Positions 10,631-22,794 of a stretch of 64,000 bases of DNA are shown one piece after another. This stretch comes from Sabellastarte sp. h YS-2021. Taxonomy: Eukaryota > Annelida > Polychaeta > Sabellida > Sabellidae. A program made the position numbers and the translations under genes. The DNA lies in contig OZ024935.1 in the NCBI GenBank assembly GCA_964017235.1, positions 92,503,207 through 92,567,206 of the forward strand. The letters run 5' to 3'. Each line of letters starts with the position of its first letter. Within the stretch, counting starts at the first letter, position 1. The notes under the pieces are model-generated. The model was not told the DNA's origin, searched no databases, and was given only the letters and a program-made list of their open reading frames with translations.

Positions 10631-11684
10631 ACTAAACATTTCTGATTCCGGGATACCAAAATAAACTGCAATTTAGTATTTCCCCATTCGAACCGACTAT
10701 CAACAGGAAATGGATTTGATCAAAACAAAACAGGTTCATCAAAAACCGCCACAAAACCTTAATATACCATAAAATACTGGATACAATGTGACAATTTCTT
10801 CAGATTTATCAGATGTTTCTAACATTTCATGTTTTCCAACATTTTTATGCACTAACAATCAACATATTGGAACTAATACTTCATTTCGGTATTTCAATAA
10901 AATGGTCTCGATACCACTATAACGGTAATACCGTCTCATCCCAAACAGAAAATAATGAGTAATTTTAAGGAACCACACTGAAAAAGTTGCAAGGGGATTA
11001 TGGATTTCAGCCCTTAAATTTTATTAAAACCGACTGTCACTTGTGACATCATAAGAAAACTTGTCCTACAATATATCTTGGTAATTAATATTATAAGTAT
11101 TATAACCCTTCTCTAATTGCAACATAACTGCCATAGGCAACTTCATTTATTTCAAAAATGTAGAGAAAATAAGTTGAATAGCACAATACAAAACTAAAAT
11201 GAAACTAGTAGTCATCTTTTCTGTGACTGTATTGCAATAGAAAAAGGTATGCTAAAATTACAATAAAAGACTTTGTCTTCAGCACTGGAAGCAAGATTTT
11301 CCTTGCGACAAAAAAAACTATGACCAAGTAATTCTAGAAACAATGAGCAAATCGATTCTTACTTCCTGCTGAACACAGAGTTTGACAATATGATGAATAT
11401 TCGTTGTTGAAAAGCAAAGATTTTATTGATCTGTAAAATAGTAACATGTGCTATGATCAAAAACCCATCAAAGAGTTTTCTATCATTTTATGCCCTAGCC
11501 ATATTGCAGCCAGTATCTCCAGTAATTCTAACTGTAATTGAACTTTTATAGTACTTAAACTCATGCGGACAGCAGTCTCAGTCTAAGGTGCAACAAATAA
11601 AATCCAGAGTCTAATTTCATTTATCCTGTGATATAGAAGCCATGGAGACACCAGAGCATTTTGTATTGTATTTTTGGATTTTTT

Positions 11685-11996
11685 GCATTTATACTCAGCA
11701 CAATATCTACATGTACTACAGGATTCGAAGGGCTATATGATCCATCTGACTGTACTTAGTACAGTCCAGCTCCCAAATTACTAACATTCCCCTAACTGAA
11801 AGACAGAGACTCAAGGATGACCATTTATCACGTCCTTGAGGTTCTTTAACCTACCACTGACGATAGGACCCAATGACAGAGAACAGCCAGAAGTTGTCAT
11901 CCGAGCCACGATGTATCTGCCTGTACCTTGGACTGAACCCACGTCCTCTTGTATTCCTAGGTGAGTGTGTTACCCACTAGGTCACAGTGGCAGATA
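11685..11996 (-). mobile_element. SINE-B copy 2
   Basis: On the minus strand the head reads GTGACCTAGTGGGTAACACA and the B box GACGTGGGTTCAGTCC. It then has the same body as copy 1 (GGCTCGGATGACAA, TCATTGGGTCCTATCG, AACCTCAAGGACGTGATAAA, GAATCCTGTAGTACATGTAG, ATATTGTGCTGAGTATA). The head here is more complete than in copy 1. Confidence 0.8.
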
Positions 11997-12999
11997 ATTC
12001 TGATGAGTACTAAAAACTAAGGAGGATCAGTTTTTGAAAACAAGCTTTTTCCTTTGATCTAAAGTTGTCAAAAGCAATAGCCGAATATATGAAATCAGGC
12101 AAGCTTTTCCCTATAGTAGGTACATAATATATAGTACTCCTGTCAAACTGTTTCTCTCATTGATGGATAGAAGGGTATAAAATTTGTAGCTTGAAAACAA
12201 AAAAAAAGTCAGCCCACGGCATTGCTGGTATTATAGGATGAGGTATATATACTTACATATGAACTAAAATATTAGGACAGCCAGTGTGAATGTATTTATG
12301 CACTAATTTAACCACTTAAATGTAAGATGTGCTGTACTTCCTGTAAAATGAGCTGCTCAACTCAAGTTACAGTTTTGTTACACAAGAGAATTAGAATTGT
12401 CCAGGACTGTCGCAATGGCCATACTTTGCCACAAAAATGCACGATATAAAAGATGCTGTAAAGAGACCTTAAAACTTTACTGACAGAAGTGTGGCATTAC
12501 ACGAGGGAATGGACAATTTTATAAAATACCCAATAGCCCCTGTAGTGAAGTTTAAAAAAAAGAGTTTGCGAATAGCGTTTCATTTATGGGGCAATTAGCC
12601 ATTTTCTACATAAAATCTGTATGGCAGACAGTTGATATTATAAAAATAATGCACACAAATATCACTGACATGTAACGTAACATTAAACATATACAGACTT
12701 CAAGAGCAGTGTTCCCAACTTGTCTAATGTATTGTAAGGATTTTACATCCTGTATAGGTTCTGTAGTGTGACTTGGCCATTAGTTAATTGTTCCATAGGA
12801 GGCCTCAATGCTGTGTGCTGATCAGTCACGATAATGACGAAGAAATTGCAACAGCATTTTATAGTCACAACGTGAAACAGAGAATTACTTTTCAGATATG
12901 AGATTTGTAAATTACTCTATCAAATTATGTTTACTTTGACTTAGAAATATAAAAATGTTTATTTTGTATTTATTTGAAATATTTATTTTGTACATAATG

Positions 13000-13232
13000 G
13001 ATTTATTTATTTGTTGTTTTACGTCGTGTTCAACAGCCAGAGTCATATTGCGACAGGCAGTTTACAGGTGGAGGAAACCAGTGCATACTGCACTGTAGAC
13101 CACCGGGCATCGGCAAGTAACTACCAACTTTCCAACATGATGCACCCGGCCCGGCCCGAGATTGGAACCAGCGGCCTCAGAGGTTGGAGGCAAGAACTCT
13201 AACCGCTACACCACTGATCGAGCCCCCTTTTA
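13000..13232 (-). mobile_element. SINE-C copy 1 (tRNA-derived)
   Basis: On the minus strand the head is GGGGGCTCGATCAGTGGTGT then AGCGGTTAGAG (A box TGGTGTAGCGG), with B box GGTTCCAATC. The body includes GGAAAGTTGGTAGTTACTTG, and the 3' end is GTTGAACACGACGTAAAACA with (AAAT)n. An 18-bp imperfect target duplication flanks it (12990-13007 and 13233-13250; two mismatches). The tail resembles that of SINE-A, but the head differs. Confidence 0.85.
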
Positions 13233-13367
13233 GTACACAATGAATTTATTGTCCATTCTCTGGTTTGTATTAACTTAAGATATGTGACAAATTAATAACC
13301 CAAGTAGTATATTCTTCAAAAGATTGAAGGCTTAATTTGGTTAAGTAATTAGTCTTGTAGATTAGTA

Positions 13368-13729
13368 TACCGTACATGACCTATTTAGCGCACAGTGCGC
13401 TAAGGAAAGACTATTTTTATTCAATATATGTTGGGTAAAAATTCCCCTTTTAGCGCACCCATCATGAAACACTTTCCAGGATGAGGTATAGGTCAATTCC
13501 GTAAGAATAACGGTGTTCCAACATTTAGAATCTACTAAAGATATACCCACTTCCTGTAAATATGGCGGTAGATATAAACAAACGTGAAAGTCATGGCAAA
13601 AATGTCAATTTATTAAGTAAAAATTTGTACAATATATAAAAAATATGTGGTATTGTGGACTTTCATCGGGAAAAAAAAAGATAGCGTGCAGTTACAAGGG
13701 CGGATGTGCTAAATAGGTCATTTACGGTA
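13368..13729. mobile_element. Small TIR element with TACCGTA ends (about 362 bp)
   Basis: Left end TACCGTACATGACCTATTTA then GCGCAC. Right end, reversed, TACCGTAAATGACCTATTTA then GCACATCCGCC. The TIRs match at about 23 of 26 positions, and TA at the tips fits a TA target site as used by the Tc1/mariner/pogo group. A second GCGCACC motif lies inside at about 13451. There is no transposase frame, so this is a non-autonomous element. Confidence 0.75.
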
Positions 13730-14734
13730 ATTAATTTAAATGAGGTGTTCTTTACATTTATTTATTTTTATTTCAAAGTATTTATGACTAAGCACCTATA
13801 TATATATGCCGGCCCTATTTCACAACTTACAATTACAATATTGATTAAATCTTTTACTGAATTTTCTTTCTCTGAGATTTGAACCAACTCTACATGACTC
13901 GAGATTTCACACTAGTACTATTACCAACAGGCCCCCTATATCAGCTTGAAATACATTATAATTATTAAGCCACAACTACACATGTGAGAGATGACTCTAA
14001 TTGACAGAAAAAAAAAACAAGCTAAATATTTCTATTTTCCACTATTTAATTGTCTCTTTGTTCTGAACAATCCCTTAGTTCAGGTGAAACGACCTTCTGT
14101 AAATATGTGTATTAATACATGTTTACACAATATATGGAGATATTTATAGACAAGTAAACAAATTTTGCATTTATTCTCAAATAAAAACAAATAAACACCT
14201 TCAGCAAATGTTACTAACAAATTTATAAAAAACACTGGCTAAAGTATGTGCTCATAATGGGAGTTATTTCTGACATCCTTCAACATCTAACTTGGTTAAA
14301 TATTCAAACTTTAACACCCATAATTTGTGTCATATTGATCTGCTTTTAAACAAATTCGCTTGACTCCTTAATGTGAAACAGTTGAACCATTTTTGTGTTC
14401 ACTGTGATGCCAAACTTGCATTATTTGAAACAAGTCCTTGAGACTTGATTGTTTAACTAATAAACTGAATTAACAAAAGACTCTTTATTGTTCCTTAATT
14501 TGTACAAAACAAGAGTTGGGGGGAATAAATTTGTCAGAATTCTTAGTGAATGTGTAACGTATAGTTTTTTTCCTCGGAGTAAGTTCTCATGAAACCATTT
14601 AAAATTTTATTGCATTTTATAATGAGAATGCTTATCTTGGAATTGCAAATAAATTAAAACCCAAGCATTAGATTGAAATAAAGTGGCTGAAATATAAACT
14701 CATCATTTGGTACATATAGGACTATTAATATAGC

Positions 14735-14890
14735 TACCCAGGAAACATTAAAAACATTGTTAAATGGTTAAAAACATTTACAGAACGTTTTTAAAAACTA
14801 TTTAAACCCTATGTTATCTTTTATTAAATGTTTCCAAGTGAACGTTCACACTGTAATGTTCATAAAACGTTTTTATAAACATTGTCTATG
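14735..14890. repeat. AAACGTT-rich fold-back repeat
   Basis: The tract contains alternating AAAACATT/AATGTT and AACGTTTT/AAAACGTT motifs on both strands and can fold on itself. Ends near GGAAACATTAAAAACATT and AAAACGTTTTTATAAACATT. I cannot assign it to a family. Confidence 0.4.
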
Positions 14891-14999
14891 TGAGAAACTG
14901 TTAGTGTTATAATCACACCGCCTTTTTTTCTAATTTTGGGAGCTTCATAATTGTTCCAGATGCATGTTACATTCTATCACACTGATCATACTTGCATAT

Positions 15000-15240
15000 A
15001 GAGGGGCATATCCAGCCTTTAAGTAAGGTGGGGGTTCACATCAGAGTAAGGTGGGGGTTCACATCAGACAAACCATAATTAAGGGGGAGGGGGGGGGCAT
15101 GTCCCCCTTGAAAAAATTAATTTTTGGTAAAAATATAGTGCATTTGCTGTAAATTTAACACCACTCTCAAGAAATAATTTTGTACTTTGGGTTGAACCCC
15201 TTTACATTATTTTTCAAGGGGGGGGGGGGGGGGGGGGGGG
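15000..15240 (+). repeat. Repeat P copy 1, ending in poly(G)
   Basis: The segment from GGGGCATATCCAGCCTTTAA to a run of more than 20 G at about 15219-15240 matches 53808-54045 in the opposite orientation. Shared parts include GGTGGGGGTTCACATCAGA, AATATAGTGCATTTGCTGTA, and GGGTTGAACCCCTTTACATT. A 24-bp segment carrying GTAAGGTGGGGGTTCACATC is duplicated at 15026-15068 in this copy only. No coding capacity. Confidence 0.7.
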
Positions 15241-17159
15241 TGTTTGAAAAAGACAGACAAATTAATGCACCTCCAAAACATTCACCTGCAAGACAAAGCA
15301 GCCCAGTTAATAGTTATCAAGGATATTTCTTAACACCCTAACCCAAGTTGAGGGCTTACATTTTAAAGACAGTAATAAGTCAGATACATACACTTTGCAA
15401 TTTGGTACCCTACTGATATACATTTTTGTTTCCTTGCAGATATTATGTTTGGAAAAACCTGACATTGCTAATGGCATATTAGCCTTGCTGAAGGCTCAAG
15501 CTTCTGTGCAGTTAGGGAAAATCTTCAGTTTAGATATCAGAGTTTCAGTTTCTATAATGTACTCATACATGTACTGATTTTTATAGCAGCATACAGCTAA
15601 GAGACTGTCTGATAAAGTTCTATCTCTTAACATGTATGAGTGCATTATGAATACCAAATATCTGTGTGCATGTTTGAACAGATATTATGCAAATTTGAGC
15701 CTTATGCAAGGCTAATGGTATATCACAAGTCACATGTATTTAAAGACACTTATGTCTAAATATGTGTAGATACGATTCTTTTCAGCATAAAATAATTCCA
15801 CTTTGGCAATCTCATAAAGTAAGATAAAATGCACAAAATGTGAACTGTATAATCCAGTCATTTATTTGAATACAGGAGTTAGTTCAAACTGAAAGAGTTT
15901 GATGTTACATATTGTCATATAATATACCTTACCTAATAAGCATGAGCCTTCGCTATGGCTAGCATTCAACAATATATAATCCCTCCCCTCATAATACAAA
16001 AATGTTTGGTACAAGAAAATGTAACATGTGCACACGCTAGTGTAAATACATAAAATGTGCATTACATATTCATGCTATGAAACCCATATTTTGAACCCTC
16101 CATAAACCATCAGTGTTTGGTAATAAAAAGTAAATCATTCTAAAGTCTTGGAGCAACAATAACTTTTTCATTTGTGATCTGAGGAACTATGATAAGGAAC
16201 CTTGAGGAACATCTTCTCTATGAGCACCAGTAACAAACCGTGCCAAACAATTTCGCATATTCTGGATTCTTGTGATATTTTTGGATATCAAACTAAGCAA
16301 ACAGGGATTTTTATTGCATAACAATCAACTATGTCAACTATACAAAAGAGTACCTAAGTTCTTTGCAAGCTTAGCCAAGTCTGATAATATTTACAACTAA
16401 TCAACCCTGCAACTAATGACTCAGGGTAACAACTCTATGATGTCGACACACACTTTCAACCATTTGTCATACAAAAATGGTTTTGACAAGTATGATTTTG
16501 TTGAAAATATAAACATGTCTAACCCTATGAAAAAGATCAGCAGTCAATATCTGGAAAGTTTACCTGCATGGTCTTTAGTATGTGCTGCTGTTATCAAATA
16601 TATGCTTTAATCTTGTCTCATCTAAACAGTATCACGTATTTTCACTAAATGAAATATCTCAGTTTATAAATTTTTGCTGTACTATGTAGTATAGTCATTC
16701 AGATATTTCTTAATCTTCTTCTGTATTTATTTACTTCTATGTATGTACATTTTGTTTCTTCTTTTTTTCATTTTTTTGTACATATTATGTAATATAATTG
16801 CTGTAGCATTCAAGTACATGTGTACTTTTATATAGAATAAAGAATAATAATAATAATCTAGATGGCTACTGATCAATGCATTTTTAACCATGACTGAGAT
16901 ACCAAAGGAGGGATTCACCAAATGAGGTTCAAACCTGGATCATCAGGACCATTTTTGAGTCCTCTTTTCTAATTTTTTTTAATTTTTTTTTTTTTTTTTG
17001 GGGGGGGGAGCAAGTCTGCTTTAGATCTGTCATTTTAGTAATAGGCAGAGTCAAATACTGTAACAATATCTGTCCAAACCTGTCTCAGAACCCAGACTCT
17101 CACCCAACCAAGTATAAAACTAGCATTTTCTGCAGGATTTTAACCTAGCTAGTGCTTAA

Positions 17160-17860
17160 GGTTCTCCACAGAAATAAAAATTTCGTCTAAATTGCTCCAT
17201 CTTTCACGGTTTCTGAGATAAAGACATTTTTACATTTTATGCATAAATTCAAGATCGTCACCAAAAATGGTGAGAAAATAATTTTTGGCAAAAAGTGGCA
17301 GATGACTCTGCCTATACCCTGTGGATCAAAGATTTGGTCCAAATAACTCTATCTTGGCACCGTTTCCAAGATAAATATGTTGTTGCATTTTACATGGAAA
17401 TTCAAGATGGCTTTCAAATATGGCAGGAAAACAATTTTGCCAAAACGTGTTCCCGCATAAACCCCAGGAGGAAACATTTTCTTGAAATAGCTGTATCTCA
17501 CACTGTTTCTGAAAGAAATAGGTTTTTGTGTTTTACACAAGAATTCAAGATGGCCACCAAAATTGGCTTTGTCGAAAATCCGCCAGATGACTCTGCATGC
17601 ATATGCACTGTGGGCCCAAAATTTTGGTGAGATCGCGCCATCTCGCACCAATTCCTAGATAAATGCATTTTTGCTTTTAACGCAGAAATTCAAGATGGAC
17701 ACCAACAAGCGGGAAAAACAATTTTTGACAAAAAGTGGCAGATCATTCTGTGTTATTGAAATCGTTCTATCTCACACCATTTCTGACGCAACAAAGATTT
17801 TTTTATTTTTAACATTAATGCCCCAGTACCATTTCATGTGGTTCATGCAGAAGTTAGAGG
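17160..17860. repeat. Diverged tandem repeat, about 145-bp unit, 4-5 copies
   Basis: The motif AAATTCAAGAT(G/C) recurs at about 17246, 17398, 17543 and 17687. Each is preceded by TTCTGAGATAAA or TTCC(A/T)AGATAAAT with a TTTT(A/G)C-TTTTA stretch, and followed by GGCAAAAAGTGGCAGATGAC-like sequence. The copies are strongly diverged, so this is an old array. Confidence 0.6.
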
Positions 17861-17899
17861 TATAACTTGGTAGTGGAACCATCTCTTAGGATGCCTCAT

Positions 17900-18400
17900 A
17901 TTTTCCGAGATTTGGGATATCCATCACACAACACGCGGTATAATTCACCATTATAGGCGTTAGGCGAAACATCCCTGTCCTTCAATGACTATCCGAGGTT
18001 TGTATGCAAAGTTGTGAGACAGTGGCAAAATGTCCAATACCTCCACTCGCCTTATGTCGGCATGATACACCAAAAGATGACTGAGTCACAACCTTATATA
18101 CACCATGGACTACACCTTTAGATACCATAGCAAGAAATTCATCTGCACATGCTCAATGGTGAGGCAGTCAGAGGCAGAAATGTTAAACATTATGAAAACT
18201 AAGTGGACTGAGATGGTTGGCCACTGACTCACAATTCTGTAAACCGACCACACAGGCGATAATTGAAGGACAGGGACATTTCACAAATCTTATACTACCA
18301 CGTAGCTGGCATGGCGAACCAAACTCTCTGTCGTGGGTTGGTTGGCTGGCGATCCGATTGAAATTCCTAGGACGATCCGATATTGTTTTAAAAATCATAC
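17900..18400. repeat. Fold-back repeat related to the 57703-58220 element
   Basis: GGCGAAACATCCCTGTCCTT (about 17958) is mirrored by AAGGACAGGGACATTTCAC (about 18267). The middle (CTCGCCTTATGTC, ATATACACCATGGACTACAC) matches the reverse complement of 57940-58010 (GTGGTCCATGGTGTACATAA, GACATAAGGTGAG). It is probably a degraded member of the same TIR family, lacking clear termini. Confidence 0.5.
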
Positions 18401-18523
18401 ATATATTAACTTCCTCACCTCTTTCCTTTCACCAGCATGTAGTAAAAACCTTTTAAAATCGGTCTAAAACACAAAATTAACAAAACAATGGAGATAACAG
18501 TTTATTTCAGTTCACTTTTATTT

Positions 18524-21500
18524 CTTAGTAGTAGTAGTAGCAGGATCTCGCAGATTAATCTGCCTGTCCAGCAATCAGTTTTCTCCAAGTATCTCTGTCT
18601 TGTGCTATCTTTATTGCTTCTGAAAAACAATCAATATTTAATTCTTTTAGCTGTTTTTGTAAAACATTTATAAGAATTGTTTGTGATTTTCCTTTTGGTT
18701 TCTTTGTTTTTCTCAGTGATTCGTATAGTGCTAGTTTAGCAGGTGCATTATTTGGTAATCTTGCTACATGTCCAAAAAATCTGAGTCTTCTGTGTGCTAT
18801 CATAGTTGACCATTCTTTTTGTTGAGTCTTTTCATATAATTTTTCATTGGATATCCAGTTGTTTTTGTGCCATCTTATTCCAAGGATGTTTCGAAGAAAT
18901 TTTCTGTGCGTGATGTTTATTCTTTCTTCTTGTTTTTTGTTCAGGCCCCAACATTCACTGTTATATAGAAATATACTTTCTATGAGTGCTTGAAAAATTC
19001 TCAATTTCAGTTTTAAATTCAAGGTTTTGTTCTTGAAAATGCTGTGAAGACAGTTGAAAGCTCTGTGAGCAAGACTTGTTCTCCTGTTTATATCTTCATT
19101 TGTTCCTAAAAGACTTCCAACATATTTGCATTTTTTCCATTCTGTATCTCCATTTCTGGTTATTCTGTATTTTTCTGTTTTCTCTGGATTGATTTTCAGA
19201 TTTCTTTTCTCGAGTGCATGTGGAACTTCTTTTTCTATGTTTTCAATAATATGTTGTCCTGTTGATGCCCATCCTATGTCATCAGCAAATTGTTGGTCTA
19301 TTGTAAGGAAGTTGTTGTTGTTGTCAATCTTCTGATAAGTGTGGTCTTTCAAAAAGTCTGGAAGGTGACTGTCATTTCCTGTTTCTTTGTATTTCTTTAA
19401 TGATATTGCTAAATATATAATAAAAAGCAAAGCGCTTGCACCATCACCTTGTGGTGAACCAATGTTTGTCATAAATGATTCTCCAATTTTCCCTTCTAAT
19501 CTTACTTTGTATTCAACGTCTTTTAGTAATATTTTAATTAGATGTAGTTCATCATTTTCTAGTATTTCTTTTAGATCTTCAATTAATGTACTTCTCTCAA
19601 TGGTATCAAAGGCTTTGCTCATGTCAAGTAAAAGTAAATTTGTTTCATATCCGCAGGATGTGATTGCCTTTTCTGCTAGTGTTTTGAAAGTAAAGATCAG
19701 TTCTGTAGCGCTTCTGCCAGGTAGATAGGCACACTGTGAAATTGGTATTATTTTGTCACATACTTTTCCTCTAATTCGATTTATTATACAAATGGCTAGG
19801 ATTTTTCTTAGAGTAGAGAGAAGTACTACTGGTCTTAAATTTTGTGGTGGTCCTTTTGGTTTGCTTGCTTTCTGTAGAGGTGTTAAAAGGCCTGTTTTTA
19901 ATTCTTGTGGATATTTCCCAGTTTCTGCTGCTGTATTTAATATTTTTGCAATGTGTTGATGACAAGATGGAGCATATTTGATATTTTCTGCTTTAATAAA
20001 ATCACATCCTGCACTTTTATTGTTTTTTAAAGATTTAACTGCTTTCCCTATTTCTTCTTCAGTGAATGGTTCTTTCAATTTTTCTGGTCTTATGTTTTCT
20101 ATTTCTTTTGCATTTTGTGTTTGGAAGCATCTTTTGAAATGTTCGCTTATTTCTTTGATTTTTTCATCTGTACTGTTTATAACTTTGTCATTTCTTTTGA
20201 TTACAAGATTTTCTTTTTGTAGTTTACCTTGAATGATATTTAAGGCTTTAAACATCCTATGAGAATCTTCTTTTGCATTTTCGATTTCTTCTATTAAATT
20301 TTCCAGATGTTTTTCTTTTAGATCTTTATTTAATTTCTGTTTCTTTCTTGTAATTTCATTTTTTTTCTTTTTCAGTCTTTGTCTTTCTTCTCTGTTGTTA
20401 CATTCATCTATTTCTTTATTTAATTCTCTTTGTTTTTCATTTAATTCCTCCAAGTCACTATTCTTTTGTTTTGTATTTGCTCCATGTTTTTTATCTTCAA
20501 TTTCCTTGGTTGACTTTATCAATATATTTGATAGTTTATTCCAATATTCTTGCGGTTCTTCATTTTGTATATTTGCATTTTTCAATTCTTTCTCTACTGT
20601 TGCATTGTATATTTCTTTTCTTTCTTTTAGATGTTCTACATTTAATTGGTTTCTTGAAGTTTGTAGATTTTGTGTATAGATTTTTCTTCGGCTACTGTTT
20701 ACAATTTTAAATTTGCTTAGAATCAGTTTGTGATCAGTGTCAATGGAAAGTCTATTTGTAGCTTTGGAGTCAAAATTTAGGTTTCTTAAATTCTTGCTGG
20801 CTCTTATGTAGTCAATTTGACATCTGTAGGGATTTCTTCTTCTATATGGGATGAAACTGCTGGTCCAGGTATTTATCTGTTCTAATTTGTGCTTAAAAAA
20901 GGTATTGCATGCATAAAGGTTATTTTTAAGTAACAACTCTACTAGAAAATAGCTGTTATTAGACTTCTTTTGATTTGAGTAGAGTCCAATTATGTCCGGA
21001 TATTCTTCATGATATTTTCCAATTTGAGTATTAAAATCTCCACACAAAATTACTTCTTTCTTGTTTACTTTGTTGATGATACTTTCTAAGGTGGTATAGA
21101 AATGTTCAATTTCTGTTATAGATGAATTCGAGGTTGGTGCATAGGTGTTAATGATATACAATGGATGTGTTCTACCATTATTGTATTCAATATAAACGGT
21201 TAGAAGTGCAAGCCTGTTTGAAAAGCTTTCAAATTTACAGTCTAAATTGCTCTTGGTAATGAACCCAACACCATGAAATGAATTGTTACATTTACCTTTG
21301 AAAAAGGTGTATCTTTTTGTAGATTCACTTCCTAGTATTGTATTCCATGTATTTTCTGCCCAAATTCCATTTTCTGGTTGTATTTGATCTGTTTTTTCTT
21401 CTCCTTTTATCTTGGTTTCCTGAACAGCTAAAATGTTTATTTTGAAATGTTCTATATCTTGGCACAGTTGTTGTACTTTTTCTTTTTTTGCAAGCCCACG

Positions 21501-21600
21501 ACAATTCAGGGATCCAATAAACAAATTTCTTGATTCTTTAGATAGCACAGTATGTTGTTGAAGAGATACTTGGGAATTCTGATGCCTGCTGAGCATTTAA
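18524..21600 (-). mobile_element. LINE-1w: RTE-like single-ORF LINE with a very short 3' end
   Basis: On the minus strand a single long ORF is followed, only about 15 bp after its stop, by a (CTA)n tail at 18530-18541. One ORF of about 1,000 codons, no ORF1, and a tiny 3' end with a short simple repeat fit RTE/BovB-type or Proto2-type LINEs. The 5' boundary is not clear, since sequence up to about 21720 could be 5'UTR. No certain target duplication was found. Confidence 0.8.
18555..21596 (-). CDS. LINE endonuclease-reverse transcriptase, 1013 aa, intact
   Basis: Residues 25-290 are an apurinic-type endonuclease: N31 in SLNCRG, E60 in VQETKIKG, D187/N189 in LCGDFNTQIG, and D288/H289 in SIDTDHKL. 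Residues 370-440 are a highly charged Lys/Glu coiled-coil linker. The reverse transcriptase spans about 510-800, with LLLLDMSKAFD (D658), SPQGDG at 714-719 and FADD at 770-773; FADD replaces the usual YADD. The C-terminal domain has HRKFLRNILGIRWHKN and RRLRFFGHVARLPN, then DRDTWRKLIAG, typical of RTE-like LINEs. The frame has no stop or shift over 3 kb, which suggests recent activity. The start at 21596 is the first Met, and the endonuclease begins soon after. The exact clade (RTE versus Proto2) is an inference. Confidence 0.9.
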   Translation of the reverse strand: MLSRHQNSQVSLQQHTVLSKESRNLFIGSLNCRGLAKKEKVQQLCQDIEHFKINILAVQETKIKGEEKTDQIQPENGIWAENTWNTILGSESTKRYTFFKGKCNNSFHGVGFITKSNLDCKFESFSNRLALLTVYIEYNNGRTHPLYIINTYAPTSNSSITEIEHFYTTLESIINKVNKKEVILCGDFNTQIGKYHEEYPDIIGLYSNQKKSNNSYFLVELLLKNNLYACNTFFKHKLEQINTWTSSFIPYRRRNPYRCQIDYIRASKNLRNLNFDSKATNRLSIDTDHKLILSKFKIVNSSRRKIYTQNLQTSRNQLNVEHLKERKEIYNATVEKELKNANIQNEEPQEYWNKLSNILIKSTKEIEDKKHGANTKQKNSDLEELNEKQRELNKEIDECNNREERQRLKKKKNEITRKKQKLNKDLKEKHLENLIEEIENAKEDSHRMFKALNIIQGKLQKENLVIKRNDKVINSTDEKIKEISEHFKRCFQTQNAKEIENIRPEKLKEPFTEEEIGKAVKSLKNNKSAGCDFIKAENIKYAPSCHQHIAKILNTAAETGKYPQELKTGLLTPLQKASKPKGPPQNLRPVVLLSTLRKILAICIINRIRGKVCDKIIPISQCAYLPGRSATELIFTFKTLAEKAITSCGYETNLLLLDMSKAFDTIERSTLIEDLKEILENDELHLIKILLKDVEYKVRLEGKIGESFMTNIGSPQGDGASALLFIIYLAISLKKYKETGNDSHLPDFLKDHTYQKIDNNNNFLTIDQQFADDIGWASTGQHIIENIEKEVPHALEKRNLKINPEKTEKYRITRNGDTEWKKCKYVGSLLGTNEDINRRTSLAHRAFNCLHSIFKNKTLNLKLKLRIFQALIESIFLYNSECWGLNKKQEERINITHRKFLRNILGIRWHKNNWISNEKLYEKTQQKEWSTMIAHRRLRFFGHVARLPNNAPAKLALYESLRKTKKPKGKSQTILINVLQKQLKELNIDCFSEAIKIAQDRDTWRKLIAGQAD

Positions 21601-22794
21601 AACGAAAATAAAGTTTAAATTTTCGTTGTTGACGAGCCACCGTCAACTTCCGTTTTTCATTTCTTGTCAAAACAGTAAACATCGTGGAGGTGGCTATGCA
21701 CAAGTTACCTTAATGGTACTTTCTAAATCTCAAAAGTGACCGATTTTGGTAATGTGTACTTAAAATTTTAAAAGCATGCAATATCATAATTAAAACACAT
21801 GCTGGTTTTAGTATAAACTTAATATACATATATAGACACCTATTCTCGAAGAAAATAGGCACTTTTATTGTTATTTTTATTTATTTTATTTATCCAACTA
21901 ATAATTTTTTGGGGGGTGGAGGGGTGGGACACTTTGTTTTTTTTGGGGTTTTTTTGCTACAAAACACTATTCTAACCATCAAATATCAAATTTACTCAAT
22001 TATTAGCGTGAGAATTGATTCTGGAGGGATTAAAATATTGTGATTTTTAGTGGATCTGACTAACAGTTAAGTTTATCCGCTGTATCTAGCAGTCTGTCCT
22101 GTAATGTGTCCTGTGGTCTATCCTGTGATCTGTCCTGTGGTTTGTCCAATGTTCACTCACAGATATCTGTATCCTGCGATCTGTCCAACATTCAATAACA
22201 CAAAATGTCCTTGACCCACTATCCTTTTTATATCCCATCACACAGAATGTCTGTCTGGAGATATTCAGAGAATTTGCACAACTGTACTGTCTGCTCCACA
22301 ATATGGACAATGTCCAAAATGCAGTAAATCCACCCTCTGTTATATGAATGTACAATATCCAAAAATATCCAAAGTACAATAAATCTATCCAGACAATGTA
22401 TCCAGTTCACTCCATTAAAAGTTCACAGTAATATAAGCATATATTATATTCCAAAACACAGTAGCCTTCGTTATAGCCAGCGAATACTAAGTTCACTTGT
22501 GGTCAGATGTACATTCCTTATATACACTTATAGAAGCCTCTAGAATTGTACAGAACTAATTTGAAGTAAACAAAAGTAACTAGATCAAGTGAGGAAGTTC
22601 TAGAACCTATGGGCTTCCCCCAAATCTGTAAATAGTATCACTGAGGTTAGTCTAGAGGGATTCCCCCCAGTCCATGAATGGATCAATAAATACTATAACA
22701 CATAACACAAAAATCAATAACTCCATTACTTTAAATGTTAACACATACATACAAAGCTTAGATCAAATAATGCACAGACACAATGCCCATATAT

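Noticed and set aside
10303..10671. ORF of 122 codons on the minus strand
   Set aside because: It lies wholly across the SINE-A/SINE-B composite and reads the SINE in antisense.
18524..21876. CACTTTTATT at both sides of the RTE-like LINE as a target duplication
   Set aside because: Only about 10 bp, AT-rich, and it would need a 270-bp 5'UTR not otherwise supported. Likely chance.
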